Source: Macrostomum hystrix
Lineage: Eukaryota; Platyhelminthes; Macrostomidae
NCBI GenBank assembly: GCA_950097015.1
Contig: CATNEN010000037.1
Span: 3,935,501-3,999,500, forward strand
Length of the DNA stretch: 64,000 bases
Reading direction: 5' to 3'
Part shown: piece after piece, positions 29,684 to 41,560 of the stretch
Layout of the letters: the number at the start of each line of letters is the position of its first letter
Position numbering within the stretch: the stretch's first letter is position 1
The notes under the pieces: generated by a model
What the model was told of the DNA's origin: nothing
Databases searched by the model: none
The model's input: only the letters and a program-made list of their open reading frames with translations
Program-made: the position numbers and the translations under genes

Positions 29684-32020
29684 TTTAGTAGATTTGGGTG
29701 GGGTGTAAAGTTAAAAGCAATAACTTGTACCACTATACCACGTCTCTTGCAGCAGTACATATTCATCCGGTTTGAATGGATTCTAGCCTGATTGTTAATC
29801 GCTTTTGTACTTATACTCAGAAAGTAAAATATTTGAGCCATTCTGACTAGTCTCTGCGTTGTCATTAACTATATAGTATTTAAATTAGCAAAAATGTAAC
29901 TTTTTTCGATTAAAGGATTAAAATAAAATATGGCATTTAGTTTACTCACCTAGATTGTGCATAACAGGCGTGCTTTGTTCGAAATATTGTTAAAATCCCA
30001 GGCCTCTCCAATTGCCAGCACTGCATGAAGGGAGTCACCAAGCTAGAAGATCATTTGTCGCCTCTATCGACACACACGACCAGCCTATATAGTACGAGTA
30101 GAATAGTCGTGCAACTACAGTCGTGCAATTGCTAATCAAACAGAGAGCTGTTTTGCTGGTGGAAACTATTGGTAATAGTTGCTGCTCCGAACTGCAGGCA
30201 ATGCACAATTCATCATTTGCATAGCCAGCGAGTTTGAGTTGTAGGGGCCACTTCAAGATGCAAGAGCAGAGGTCGAATATATATACCCACAAAGTCTATT
30301 TATTTGCGTAACTACATAAATGATTAAGTGTTGACGAAAATGCCCAGTACATTAACCACTTGCGATTGTAAAAAAATCGCGCGTGTACCTAGCTGTATCA
30401 CCAGTCGGAGCACACAGACAATTGCTGCGTAGCGTGCAGCATTAGCTACATAGTGCGTTTATTCAGTTCATCAGCCGGAGATCAAATTATACAATTTGAT
30501 TCGCTTGCCCAATTGGCTGACCGCTTATCGCTTGATGAGCATCGTTTGCCCCGAGACAGTGCACTCATAAAGTGCTTTTGTCAATAATTAATTGGCATAT
30601 TAAATATTAACTTTATTCTATCTAATCCCTGATCGAAGCCGTCACAAGCTGTGCTCCGATTCATACCAATTCATTGTTTCTTACCACTGTTTCCTTCTAA
30701 GATCTAGATTGTAAAGTGTAATTGTTATTAAAGATTATTGTTTAAACTTACACAATAAGGAATCTTCAGGATACTGTTAGTTAATTAGTTACATGAAAAA
30801 AAGTTGCATCTGAGCTGCAGATATAAAGCGCAAAATCTTTAGAAACAAATTGTAAAAGTGACTAATGATTCAATGAAAATACAGCACCCAGAAAGAAAGT
30901 TGCACTTCTCATGCAATGACTACTAAAGTACTAACGAGCTACTAAAGAACTAACTATATGTCTTCGTTTTGCTGTCGCTATTTTTGTGTCGTGTGTTCTA
31001 TCACATTGATATTGATTATGCTGGGTCGATTCTGCACGGAACTTTTTGAAAGGTGTCACTTTTTTGTTTCAATTTTCGATACATGAAAATAATATAGCAA
31101 AATGTTTTTGCTTAACAAGTCAAATGACTACTTACGATCAGAATAAATTAAAAAATCGGTTTTAAGTTGTTTATATTTTACAAGGTAAAAATTTAAACTC
31201 ACGTGAAAGTTTGATTTATTGAGCTATAATTTTTTAAAGCAAAGTTTTAACCAGTACGGGCAAAAATATAAATTACAAGAGTAAGGGAGGCTTAATTTAA
31301 CTGCAACATATCGTTTAAAATAAAAATACCATACAGAATTCGCAAAATGCTAACACTTGGTACGTTATTCCACTTTTATAATTTTTCTTTTCAAAACTCA
31401 AGGTAAAGTTAGCTTCATCAAACTGAAGCAGCAGATATGCTTAAGTGTCGTCTTTATACAAAATAATTTTTCCGAGGCTGCACTTAACTATAGAATATTA
31501 ACTTTAAGGTCTAAAGAACATAATTCTGGAACATAGGGGCACGGTGGATCTATCTGCAGAGGCATCGTATTTGTCTATTGTGGCATCTGGCTCTGGCCTC
31601 TGGGAAGGATAGATTTGCAGTGCTACAAATTAGGACAAGCAGGAAATACTAATTATATATATTTAAAATAATATTTTTTTTTCTAGAGATTAACAATTGA
31701 AAAAACATAATTTTAAAAGTAAATTTTCCATACCCTTAAGATCTTTACTAAGCAGTAATTACCACAACTCAATAATACAATATTAAAGATATCTGCTATG
31801 TCCCTGGTAATAATAAAATAGGGTTATGGCTTGCTTCTGGACACTGCCACTGCCATGTCCCTAATAATAATAAAAGGGAGTCATGACTTGTTTTAGGATA
31901 TTGGACACTAATAAGCTATTACTAGCATTAGGCCTAGTTTTAATCAAGATAATATTGAGATGATTATATTACATTGATATAGCTTAGTAGCCAATATATC
32001 AGAACTTAAAAAGAAGCAAT
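29684..32020. other. A/T-rich spacer upstream of WDR1
   Basis: Mostly low-GC sequence without long open frames or arrays. It contains the candidate 13-nt first coding exon of WDR1 at 31347-31359. A diverged direct duplication of about 60 bp (ccctggtaataataaaat and ccctaataataataaaag) lies at about 31800-31900. Confidence 0.4.
31347..31359 (+). other. WDR1: Candidate first coding exon of WDR1 (13 nt)
   Basis: ATGCTAACACTTG is followed directly by a good donor, gtacgt. It ends in phase 1, as required by the first certain WDR1 exon at 33098. The joined N-terminus would read MLTLEKIYASLP, similar in length to AIP1/WDR1 proteins, where about nine residues precede the ASLP motif. So short a match can arise by chance. 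Confidence 0.35.
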
Positions 32021-32026
32021 CCTATA

Positions 32027-32296
32027 CATACATGTGCAACACCCGGCCAAACTGGCCGGGTGAAACGAGGGCTAAGCAAGGTAAGCTGCAAAAACCAATC
32101 AACCAAGCGTAAAAAAATCAAAGGGACAAATAAGGAAGGCATGAAGAAGAGGAAAAAGAGAGCAAATGAGAGCAAACTTATTCGTAAATAGAGCAATGAA
32201 ACAAACTAAGTCACAAATGAGGGCAAACTAAGTCATAAATAGAGCAAAAACTAAGTCGCATGGCCGGCTAAGATTTGGGAGGTTGCACATGTATGA
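32027..32296. mobile_element. MITE-like element with 14-bp perfect terminal inverted repeats
   Basis: catacatgtgcaac at 32027-32040 and its exact reverse complement gttgcacatgtatg at 32282-32295 bound a 270-bp element. CCTATA occurs immediately left (32021-32026) and one base beyond the right end (32297-32302), a possible target-site duplication. The interior has a ggccaaactggcc hairpin and internal repeats of agcaaactaagtca-like sequence. No transposase frame is present. It lies in WDR1 intron 1 if the candidate first exon is real. Confidence 0.7.
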
Positions 32297-32815
32297 CCTA
32301 TAGATTAATTACACAGTATTTTAATTTGTTTTAAAGCCATTAGAAGACTGGCATATTAAAACCAGGATTCAGTGCCTCAAATTATTCAAGTGTAAAAAAG
32401 CTATAAACTCTATCTTGATCATTATTACTATACTATAGTAATATAGTATACTATAGTATGGCCTACTCTACTATATTATTTATATGTATTTTAAAGCAAC
32501 CTCTAGGCTTACTAACAAATGTAACTATAAGTTGATCAGATTTTTACTAGGCCTAATTTAAAATTGTCATATAAAGTTAAATGACTAGCTTTTCTCTAAA
32601 ATCATAAATATTCATAGAATTATAATACAAAATTTATAATTAAATTATAAATTACATCTAATCAAGATAGGCCATATATATGCTTTATATCCAATCAGAT
32701 AGCTTCAGCAATTGTACAAAGATTCCAATTTCCAAAGGCAATATACTTTTGTTCAGTCTATCAAATTATAGGGATACCATGTCAACATTAATTTATAATT
32801 TAACTGATACCCATT
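32297..32815. other. A/T-rich sequence, no gene seen
   Basis: Includes a TATA-rich near-palindromic patch around 32430-32460 (actatagtaatatagtatac). Nothing else is recognised. Confidence 0.35.
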
Positions 32816-32955
32816 TTACAGATGTGTGTAATGAAAAGATAAGGCATTAAGTGACTTGCTAAAGTGTGCAAATCATTTCCCCAGGGCTTCAATTCAAACT
32901 CCAGACCCTCTTAATCAAGAGTCCAAAGCTCTAACCATTTAGCTACTTCAAAGGT
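32816..32955 (-). mobile_element. Truncated tRNA-derived SINE
   Basis: Read on the minus strand: tagctaaatggttagagc (A-box-like), ggactcttgattaagagg (Lys-CTT-like anticodon arm), gagtttgaattg (B-box-like), then a weak match to the family block for aagacacttaactct. The 3' tail block is missing. It shares architecture with the SINEs at 15482 and 36810 but has a different tRNA head. Confidence 0.6.
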
Positions 32956-33097
32956 ATACATTGTGATCTTATGGCTTGTACCTAGTCCAAAACTCCAATT
33001 CTAATCCCAAAATTTAAAGACTTGTAATAAAAAGATGATTGAATTCTTCAATAAATAAAAGCATTTCTAATAACCTGATTGTCTCCACCCTACACAG

Positions 33098-36000
33098 AGA
33101 AAATATATGCGTCTCTGCCTAGGACTGAGCGTGGCAAATCTATTGTTCTTGGTGGCGATCCCAAGGGCGAAAACTTTCTCTACGTCAATGGCAACAGCGT
33201 CTTCATTCGAAGCCTAAAAGTGAGAACTCGATTTATGATTTTTAAGTAAACAGTTCAGGTTTTTTGTCTGGTCCCAAAATTTGATAATGTCCCTCTCTTG
33301 CAGGATCCCTACACCAAGTGTGACGTGTACACGCAGCACTCCACCGCCACTGGTGTGGCCAAGTACTCGCCTAGTGGTTTCTACATCGCCTCGGGCGATG
33401 CGTCCGGCAAAGTGCGCATCTGGGACACAACCCAGGCTGAGCATGTGCTCAAAAACGAATTTCACGTACTTGGCGGCCCAATTCGCGACCTGGCCTGGAC
33501 ATCGGACAATCAGCGCCTCGTCATTGTTGGCGACGGTCGGGAGAAATTCGGCGTCGCCATCCTCGCCGACAGCGGCGCCTCTGTCGGCGAAATCCTTGGC
33601 CACTCCAAGGCCATCAACTCCGTCGACATGAAGCCCCAGCGGCCCTTCCGCGCGGTTACCGCCTCAGAGGACTTTGTTGTCTGCTTCTTCGAGGGTCCGC
33701 CTTTCAAATTCAAGAAGCAGAATGACGAACACACCAACTTTGTTAATGCCGTCCGCTACGCACCCAGCGGCGACTTGTTTGCCAGCGCCGGCAGCACCGG
33801 CCGCATCCTTCTGCACGAAGGCAAGACCTCGGAGTACATTGGCGAAATCGGCGACCCGGCTCACAAGGGCGGCATCTATTCGTTGGCCTTCAGTCCGAGC
33901 TCCGACCGGCTTCTGTCTGTCAGCGCCGACAAGACCGCCCGGCTGTGGAATGTGCAGGATCGGTCGCTTGTTGGTAAGATCTGTTCAACTTGATTTACTA
34001 ATACCTGTTAAACATCCGAAAATGAGTGTCATAGTTCCCACCTACCTGTTTAGCAACACGAAATGAGTGTCATAGTTCCCACCTACCTGTTTAGCAACAC
34101 GAAATGAGTGTCATAGTTCCCACCAACCTGTTTAGCAACACAAAATGAGTGTCATAGTTCCCACCTGCCTGTTTAGCAACACAAAATGAGTGTCATAGTT
34201 CCCACCTACCTGTTTAGCAACACAAAATGAGTGTCATATTTCCAACCTACCTGTTTAGCAACACAAAATGAGTGTCATAGTTCCCACCTACCTGTTTAGC
34301 AACACAAAATGAGTGTTAAGTGTTAGTAAAGTTAGAATATTGTTAATATAGTTAATCAAAAAATATTTACGACAATTTTAAGTCTAACTTTAAAACGCAT
34401 TTCTAAAATCATTTTTAGCGGAATGGTCGTTTGGCAACACAGTCAACGACATGCAGGTGAGCTGTCTATGGTGCGGCGACTACATAGTGACAGTGTCATT
34501 GGACGGCAGCCTGAACTTTCTGGACCTGGCCAATCCGGGCAAGCCGGTCCAGGTGATCTCCGGTCACAGCAAGCCAATCACAGCGCTTGGCCGCAGCGCC
34601 GACGGTAGTAAGCTGGTTACTGGCAGCACTGACGCCTCTCTGATAGTCTGGGAATCCGACACGGGTCGGATGCGTCGGGTGACTGGATTGGTTCACAAAA
34701 ACCAGATCCAAGCTTTGGCCGTAGACAATGCCGGCACTATTTACTCGGTTGCTATGGACGACACTTTGCAGGTGTGCACTTTAGAGTTTCATTTTTAAGG
34801 GAAAGAACGGAAAAAACTGTCTTTTAGATTTTTTGCAGACGTCCTAAAAATAGAACTCGCTGATGATAAGGCATTTGTTTGTGCCAAAAATAGCCCTTCG
34901 CCGTTGCTCCGTACTAATGCACATTCGTCCTTCTATATATGGAATTACTAGTAAACCAAGTACAAAACTCTTCATTACTATATTTGGAAATCATCAGAGG
35001 AAAATAGAAGCTTTGGTCTTGTCATAGCACTTCATTAAGTGCGCTGTCCTTAGCATAGAGCTATGCTAAAATGGGAGCTTGACATGTTTTTAGACTGACT
35101 GGCTGTTTAATTGGCTACTAGTGTGACTGGCTGTTTAATTGGCTACTAGTGTGACTGGCTGTTTAATTGGCTACTAGTGTGACTGGCTGTTTAATTGGCT
35201 ACTAGTGTGACTGGCTGTTTAATTGGCTACTAGTGTGACTGGCTGTTGGATTGGCTACTAGTGTGACTGGCTGTTTTATTAGCTACTAGTGTGACTGGCT
35301 GTTAAATCGGCTACTAGTGTGACTGGCTGTTGAATTGGCTACTAGTGTGACTGGCTGTTCAACTGGCTACTAGTGTGACTGGCTGTTGAATTGGCTACTA
35401 GTGTGACTGGCTGTTTAATTAGCTACTAGTGTGACTGTCTGTTTAATTAGCTACTAGTGTGACTGGCTGTTTTATTAGCTACTAGTGTGACTGGCTGTTA
35501 AATCGGCTACTAGTGTGACTGGCTGTTGAATTGGCTACTTGTGTGACTGGCTGTTCAACTGGCTACTAGTGTGACTGGCTGTTGAATTGGCTACTAGTGT
35601 GACTGCCTGTTCAACTGGCTACTAGTGTGACTGCCTGTTCAACTGGCTACTAGTGTGACTGGCTGTTTAATTAGCTACTAGTGTGACTGGCTGTTTAATT
35701 AGCTACTAGTGTGACTGGCTGTTTAATTAGCTACTAGTGTGACTGGCTGTTTAATTAGCTACTAGTGTGACTGGCTGTTGAATTGGCTACAATTGCCATT
35801 CCCGAATTTCTCTCAGGTGTCGAGCATTGCCGATGGCGCCGTTCGCGCCGACTCTCCAGCGCCGCGGAAGCTCGAGAGCCAGCCAGTTGACGCTAGTGCC
35901 GCTGCCGATTTAATCGCTATCGCCTGTCGACAGCACGTGTTGCTGATGCGTTCCGGTGGGGCGGTGGTTGCTACGGCAACCGTGCCCAGTCAGCAGCCTA

Positions 36001-36692
36001 TGAGCAGCTGCGCCCTGTCGCCGGATGGCGCTACTCTCGCCGTTGGCAGCGCCGATACCAAGTCGCCAATCAAGCTACTGTCAACATCGTCCCAGTTAAA
36101 GGAGTTGCAGGTGGTATCTGAGCACCCGGCCGAGGTGACCGCTCTCGCCTATTCTCCAAACGGAGCCTACTTGGCTGCCGGCTTTACCGATCGCTACGTG
36201 CGCGTCTACTCCGTTGCCAATGGTTACGAGTTGGCTAACACCGAGGATTGGTGCTTCCACTCGGCCAGGGTGAACTGTCTGGCCTGGACTGACGACTCCA
36301 AGTATTTGGCCTCCGGATCTCTTGACTGCTCAATCATTGTGTGGAGTATGGACACGCCTAAGAAGCGTATCGTTGCCAAGAGTGAGTGCGCTATATGTAA
36401 ATCCTGTTTTTAATCACCTGATTTGTAGAGTTACCGCGTTCTAAAATTTGATGTTTGTAATAAATGATATCCTAGATGCCTAACCCGAAACCCAGAAGGG
36501 CCTGTAGTCATTTAATCGTCTTACTCAATAACACTGCTTTTCCCCCTTCTCTAACTCCTGACGTCTCCTACCTCCATTGCAGACGCCCATCCAATGAGCC
36601 AGATCACCAAACTGGCCTGGACTGACCCTAATCACCTGGTGTCTACTGGCCAGGACTCCAACATCAAGGTCTGGAAGGTGGCCTTCGAGTGA
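33098..36692 (+). CDS. WDR1: WDR1/AIP1, actin-interacting WD40 protein
   Basis: Cytoplasmic twin beta-propeller that works with ADF/cofilin to disassemble actin filaments. Certain exons are 33098-33219, 33304-33973, 34419-34771, 35817-36381 and 36583-36692, all GT-AG and in phase. They encode about 606 aa, matching the usual length once the short first exon is added (candidate at 31347-31359). Diagnostic stretches: YASLPRTERGKSIVLGGDPK near the N-terminus, AKYSPSGFYIASGDASGKVR, GREKFGVAIL, FFEGPPFKFK, FSPSSDRLLSVSADKTARLW, YLAAGFTDRYVRVYSV, and a C-terminal WD repeat ending TGQDSNIKVWKVAFE. WD-type dipeptides (IWD, LWN, VWE, VWS, VWK) recur through the protein. Two introns hold their own minisatellites. 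Only the N-terminal few residues are uncertain. Confidence 0.95.
34017..34316. repeat. 41-bp minisatellite in a WDR1 intron
   Basis: About seven copies of a 41-bp unit containing tgagtgtcatagttccc, starting some 45 bp after the donor at 33973/33974. Confidence 0.93.
34772..35087. other. Unique 5' part of a WDR1 intron
   Basis: Non-repetitive intronic sequence after the donor at 34771/34772. Nothing recognised. Confidence 0.5.
35088..35790. repeat. 26-bp minisatellite in a WDR1 intron
   Basis: About 27 copies of a 26-bp unit containing gtgactggctgtttaatt. Variant blocks (ttttattagc, then taaatcggc, then tgaattggc) recur in the same order at about 35266 and 35466, so a block of about 200 bp was copied. 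It ends about 25 bp before the acceptor. Confidence 0.95.
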
Positions 36693-36809
36693 TTTCATGA
36701 GTCTACTCATCGGTTTTTTTGGTTAACGCTCCTACTGTCTGCCAATATAACTGTTTTTATATATGTCTAGTTAAAGTTTGTATTCAAATTAGAAGACACA
36801 TGCGTTGCT

Positions 36810-37133
36810 AATCATAATAATTAATAATTTTACACCACTCCCGATTGGATCAGATGTGCAGCCGACAGCACAGCCGCAGCTGCTGCAGCTACTAATGCGC
36901 GGTGCATCTGAATGCTGCGTACGGCTGTTCAGTCCATGCACTGGGTGTGGGGCACACCCACTCTCTTTTACCACACCTAATGCTGGTACCCATTTAGCAG
37001 TTGGGTGAACTGAAGCAATGCAGAGTTAAGTGTCTTGCTGAAGGACAAAAATAGTTCCAATGGAGTCTGGAATCGAACCCACGACTCTTCAGGTCGTGAG
37101 CCCGACGCTCAAACCATTGTGCTAAAACTCCAT
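36810..37133 (-). mobile_element. tRNA-derived SINE, near full length
   Basis: On the minus strand the head has tagcacaatggtttgagc and gggttcgattcc. The body has gtccttcagcaagacact and tggactgaacagccgtacg, then gtgctgtcggctgcac and an A/T tail ending near 36811. The order and sequence of blocks match the copy at 15482. It lies about 120 bp beyond the WDR1 stop. Confidence 0.8.
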
Positions 37134-38185
37134 TTTTCAGCCTAAAAGTCAATTCAAATACAAACTCGCATCTCATGTGAGTGCTATGACATTTCGATTA
37201 GTATTTCAGCAGTCTGTATCTTTAAACAAACACTACACTGTACTATTCACAAAAATTACTTGTTTTTATAGTTTGCAGTTTTTGAAAATGTTTAGCCAGA
37301 ATGAATGGTTAAATTGTGAATTTCTAAAAAATTACTGATTTGAGTTTGGTCGTCGATTTGCCAATAGTTTGTATCCGCGGATAGCCTGTTATTATCCCTG
37401 TGTGTCAGTTTTCTGCCAAGCTATAAAATCACTCAAGCACTAAACTAGCTATTTAGGCATGATGAATATTTATTGTTCTATATTTCAAACACCCGCCCTT
37501 ATTTAGATTCCGCTTGGCATTGTGATGCTGATTCTCTATGATTTGTTATTGATATCTAATCAGATTAAACATTTTAACTCCGGTTCAATCGATTGCAGTC
37601 GATTCTTCCCATTTTGCTACCCTACCCCCAATATTATATCAATTATACTACTGCTGATGCTGCTTTATACTACTGACCGATGCTCTGTTTAGAGTTGCCC
37701 TTCTGTGTCACTTTCTAAACAGTTTTAACAGTTCACCATATTGTTTTTTTCCTGTGTGGGCTCAGTAACCTTTTCACAATAACAATATTTTAATTAACCG
37801 AATTTCCGTGTGTTAATTTGTCATTCAGTCAGTTGCTTCTTAGGTTAGCCCAAGAGTATTCACATCTTTAATAGACTATGGAATACTGGAATCACATCTT
37901 AGATAGACTATCGAATACTGGAATCACATCTTAGATAGACAATAGAATACTGGAACCACATCCTTGATAGACTATAGAATACTGGAATCACATCCTTGAT
38001 AGACTATGGAATACTGGAATCACATACTAAATATTCTGAAAGATTCTTGACCAAGGCACAAGCTTAGTGTCTTGAAGGTCATTTTACTAGCTAAAAGTAT
38101 TATTATTCAGCCGTGTGCCAGACTTGTCGCAGTGTAAAAAAAGCTGGAGTATTGCTTCGGATTGCAGCCCTAGCATCATCAAGTT
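37134..38185. other. Spacer between WDR1 and ETHE1
   Basis: A/T-rich with no gene seen apart from the 32-bp array at 37860-38030. The last 150 bp before ATG 38186 should include the ETHE1 leader and perhaps its promoter, but no distinctive box is visible. Confidence 0.4.
37860..38032. repeat. 32-bp minisatellite upstream of ETHE1
   Basis: About five copies of a 32-bp unit containing gaatactggaatcacatc, ending some 150 bp before the ETHE1 start codon. Confidence 0.9.
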
Positions 38186-40276
38186 ATGCGCCTGCTAAGC
38201 TCTCTCAGCCTGTCATGTAGACGGCTTAGCACAGCCAATGGCAGCATGATTTTCCGTCAGCTGTTCGAGCCCAAGAGCTGCACATACACCTACCTGATTG
38301 GCTGCCAGGCTTCGCGCGATGCGGTCTGCATCGATCCCGTGTTTGAAACGGCCGAACGGGACGTCAACCTCATCAGGCAGCTGGGCCTCAATCTTGTCTA
38401 CGCCATCAATACGCACGTGCACGCTGATCACGTGACTGGCAGCGGCCGACTCAAAATGCTTCTACCTGGCTGCAGCAGCGTCATTGCAGGTGTCAGCAGG
38501 GCCAGGGCCGATGTGCATGTTGAGCACGGCAGCAAGGTGTGTGGCTGACTAATGAACCTTCCTCTACTTAGCCAAACAGTTAAGTAACCAATCATAGCCG
38601 ACCAGCAATTCGAATCACCACTCCGCCAATCAGATTTGTAGCCAATTACAGCCGACCAGCAGTTCCACCCACCACTTTGTATACCAGTTTTTATCCAATC
38701 ATAGCTTAGCTGCAGTTCCACACTCCGTGTACTAGTTTTTACCAATTACAGCTCACCTGCAGTTCCCACACTCTGCCTGCCAGTTTTTAGCCAATCACAG
38801 CTAAGCAGTTCCACACTCTGCTTACTAGTTTTTAGCCAATCACAGCTTACCTGCAGTTCCCACACTCTGCCCACTGGTTTTTAGCCAATTACACCTTACC
38901 TGCAGTTCGAAACTATGCCTACCAGTTTTTAGCCAATCACAGCTTACCTGCAGTTCCCACTCTGCCTGCCAGTTTTTAGCTAATCACAGCTTACCTGCAG
39001 TTCCACACTCTGCCTACTAGTTTTTAGCCAATCATAGCTCACCTGCAGTTCCAAATTATGCCTACCAGTTTTTAGCCAATCACAGCTTACCTGCAGTTCC
39101 CACACTGCCTGCCAGTTTTTAGCCAATCACAGCTCACCTGCAGTTCCCACTCTGCCTGCCAGTTTTTAGCTAATCACAGCTTACCTGCAGTTCCACACTC
39201 TGCCTACTAGTTTTTAGCCAATCATAGCTCACCTGCAGTTCCAAATTATGCTTACCAGTTTTTAGCCAATCACAGCTTACCTGCAGTTCCCACACTGCCT
39301 GCCAGTTTTTAGCCAATCACAGCTCACCTGCAGTTCCCACTCTGCCTGCCAGTTTTTTGCCAATCACAGCTTACATGCAGTTCCAAATTATGCCTACCAG
39401 TTTTTAGCCAATCACTGCTTACATGCAGTTCCAAATTATGCCTACCAGTTTTTAGCCAATCACTGCTTACATGCAGTTCCAAATTATGCCTACCAGTTTT
39501 TAGCCAATCACAGCTTACCTGCAGTTCCCACACTGCCTGCCAGTTTTTAGCCAATCACAGCTTACATGAAGTTCCCACACTTGGCCTACTAGTTTTTAGC
39601 GAATCACAGCTTACCTGCAGTTCCCACACTGCCTGCCAGTTTATAGCCAATTACAGCTTACCTGCCGTTCCCACACTGCCTGCCAGTTTTTAGCCAATCA
39701 CAGCTTACCTGCAGTTCCCACACTGCCTGCCAGTTTTTAGCCAATCACAGCTTACCTGCAGTTCCCACACTGCCTGCCAGTTTTTAGCCAATCACAGCTT
39801 ACCTGCAGTTCCCACACTGCCTGCCAGTTTTTAGCCAATCACAGCTTACATGCAGTTCGTTCAATCCTTATTCGCAGATCGACTTTGGCCGCCTACAATT
39901 GGAGACCCGTTCAACCCCTGGCCATACAGACGGCTGCCTAACCTACGTGCTGCACAGCCACTGCATTGCCTTCACCGGCGATGCACTTCTAATCCGCGGC
40001 TGCGGTAGGACAGATTTCCAACAGGGCTCGCCGGAGCGTCTGTACGACTCTGTGCACTCGCAGATACTTAGCCTGCCAGATCACTATCTGTTGTATCCGG
40101 GGCACGATTATACCGGCCAATCTGTCACCACTGTGGCCGAAGAGAAACGATACAACAGTCGCCTAACTAAAAGCAAAGTGGAATTTGTTAAAATTATGAA
40201 CAATTTAAATTTACCCTATCCGAAACAGATAGACAGCGCCCTGCCAGCTAATATGATCTGCGGCATGCAAGACTGA
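38186..40276 (+). CDS. ETHE1: ETHE1 persulfide dioxygenase
   Basis: Mitochondrial non-haem iron enzyme of the metallo-beta-lactamase fold. It oxidises glutathione persulfide to sulfite in sulfide detoxification. Two exons, 38186-38536 and 39878-40276, join in phase 0 to give 249 aa, close to the family length. The N-terminus [15 protein letters not shown] is a likely mitochondrial targeting sequence. Metal-binding signatures are present: [42 protein letters not shown] and YPGHDYTG. The C-terminus keeps NPANM-like [13 protein letters not shown]. The ATG at 38186 gives the targeting sequence; a second Met follows at about residue 21 (SMIFRQLFE). The single intron is filled by a 47-bp minisatellite. 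No missing catalytic residue is apparent. Confidence 0.96.
38600..39862. repeat. 47-bp minisatellite in the ETHE1 intron
   Basis: About 27 degenerate copies of a unit of about 47 bp containing cagtttttagccaatcac and agcttacctgcagttccc. On the plus strand each copy has an acceptor-like ttacctgcag. On the minus strand the same bases read as a donor-like ctgcag|gtaagct. The array ends 15 bp before the real acceptor. Confidence 0.93.
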
Positions 40277-41560
40277 AATTTCTGTTACTCAGCTAACCGA
40301 TAAAATTGCCACATTTTTCATTGAGAATCATGTCTTCATCTTTATTCTGCATGTAAGCTCGTAAAAATCTCATTTATAGCTCGTATACAAAATCAGATTG
40401 CAAATCTTCGAGACTATGGCATGTTGTTCGGTTCGATGAGCAAGAATGTAGCGGTTAAATTTTTGTTTAAAAATGTACTAATGAGCGGATCAATTTACTG
40501 ACTTGTTCAATTTTCTGAGTTTACTTTTTCGATCTGCTTGTCCTGCTGGCTCATACAATTATATTCATTTAACTTTTGCCCCAAACTGATTTAAGAAATC
40601 GTACAATTTTTTACTTTTCTTGACGTTTGTTGAGCAAATTGCGTGTAATATAGTAAGTAAGGACTTTTAAAGTATAACTTAATTGGCTCTTGTACACAAT
40701 TGTTGCTTCTTGGTGCTGCAGCGAACAGTAATAATGTACTGATATATGCAAATATAAAAAACTATAGGTTTTATTGCCATTAATACTATATTCGATACGC
40801 CTCCATATTTTGGTGCTCCACTTCTGCAGTTCACAATGACTTGAAACAAAAAAATCATCGTGCAACGTACGCCCTGGGGGCAACTTCCAAAAAGCACTGA
40901 AAGTTCCCACTGCTTGACGATTTGAGTCAGGTGTGCAAACCTGTGTTTTTACATGTGTACATTATTTATTATTATTTTTTTATTATTTATTATTGTACAT
41001 TATTTTTACATTATCCGTGTGCGTGTGCTCTAGAGTTCGCGGAATGGGCAGAATGGCCTCCTCGCTGCACAATTTAACCTGAACAGTTGGGGTATAGTCT
41101 CAATAATCTCACCCGCGTTATTTTCCCTTTTGATAAAAACTATTTTATTTAATACTTTAAATCTGTATGGACAATAAACGAAACCGAAAACATGCTTAGA
41201 AATAACACATTCTGTTTCTTTTGATTTTGATTTTTTAGTAGCAATGCGTTTACTTTTGTTATGATAGACTTATTGCACAGTTTTCAAATGTACGACATAA
41301 ATCACCACTTACAACAAGGCTTGCCGCTTGCCTGCGCCATTAGAACTATACTATATACTACATGTACAAAGTATCAATCATCTGCCCGACGCTTGTCCGT
41401 CAGGCTTCATTGTGCATGCCCCATATCGCTGAACAGGCATCCTGTTTGTGTGCTTCCTCACTAGCCCAGTAATGCACAAATGCAAATGCGCTTGTCATAC
41501 TCATTACTCATAGACCCTTTCCTTGCGATGGCTACTATTAAAAACATAGTATCTAGGGAT
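40277..41560. other. Spacer after ETHE1, no gene seen
   Basis: A/T-rich sequence with no long convincing frame. It includes the ETHE1 3' UTR. AATAAA at 41173-41178 is present but far from the stop. Confidence 0.35.

Noticed and set aside
32880-32950. A minus-strand tRNA-Lys(CTT) gene
   Set aside because: The arms are too diverged and the following sequence is SINE-like. Treated as a truncated SINE.
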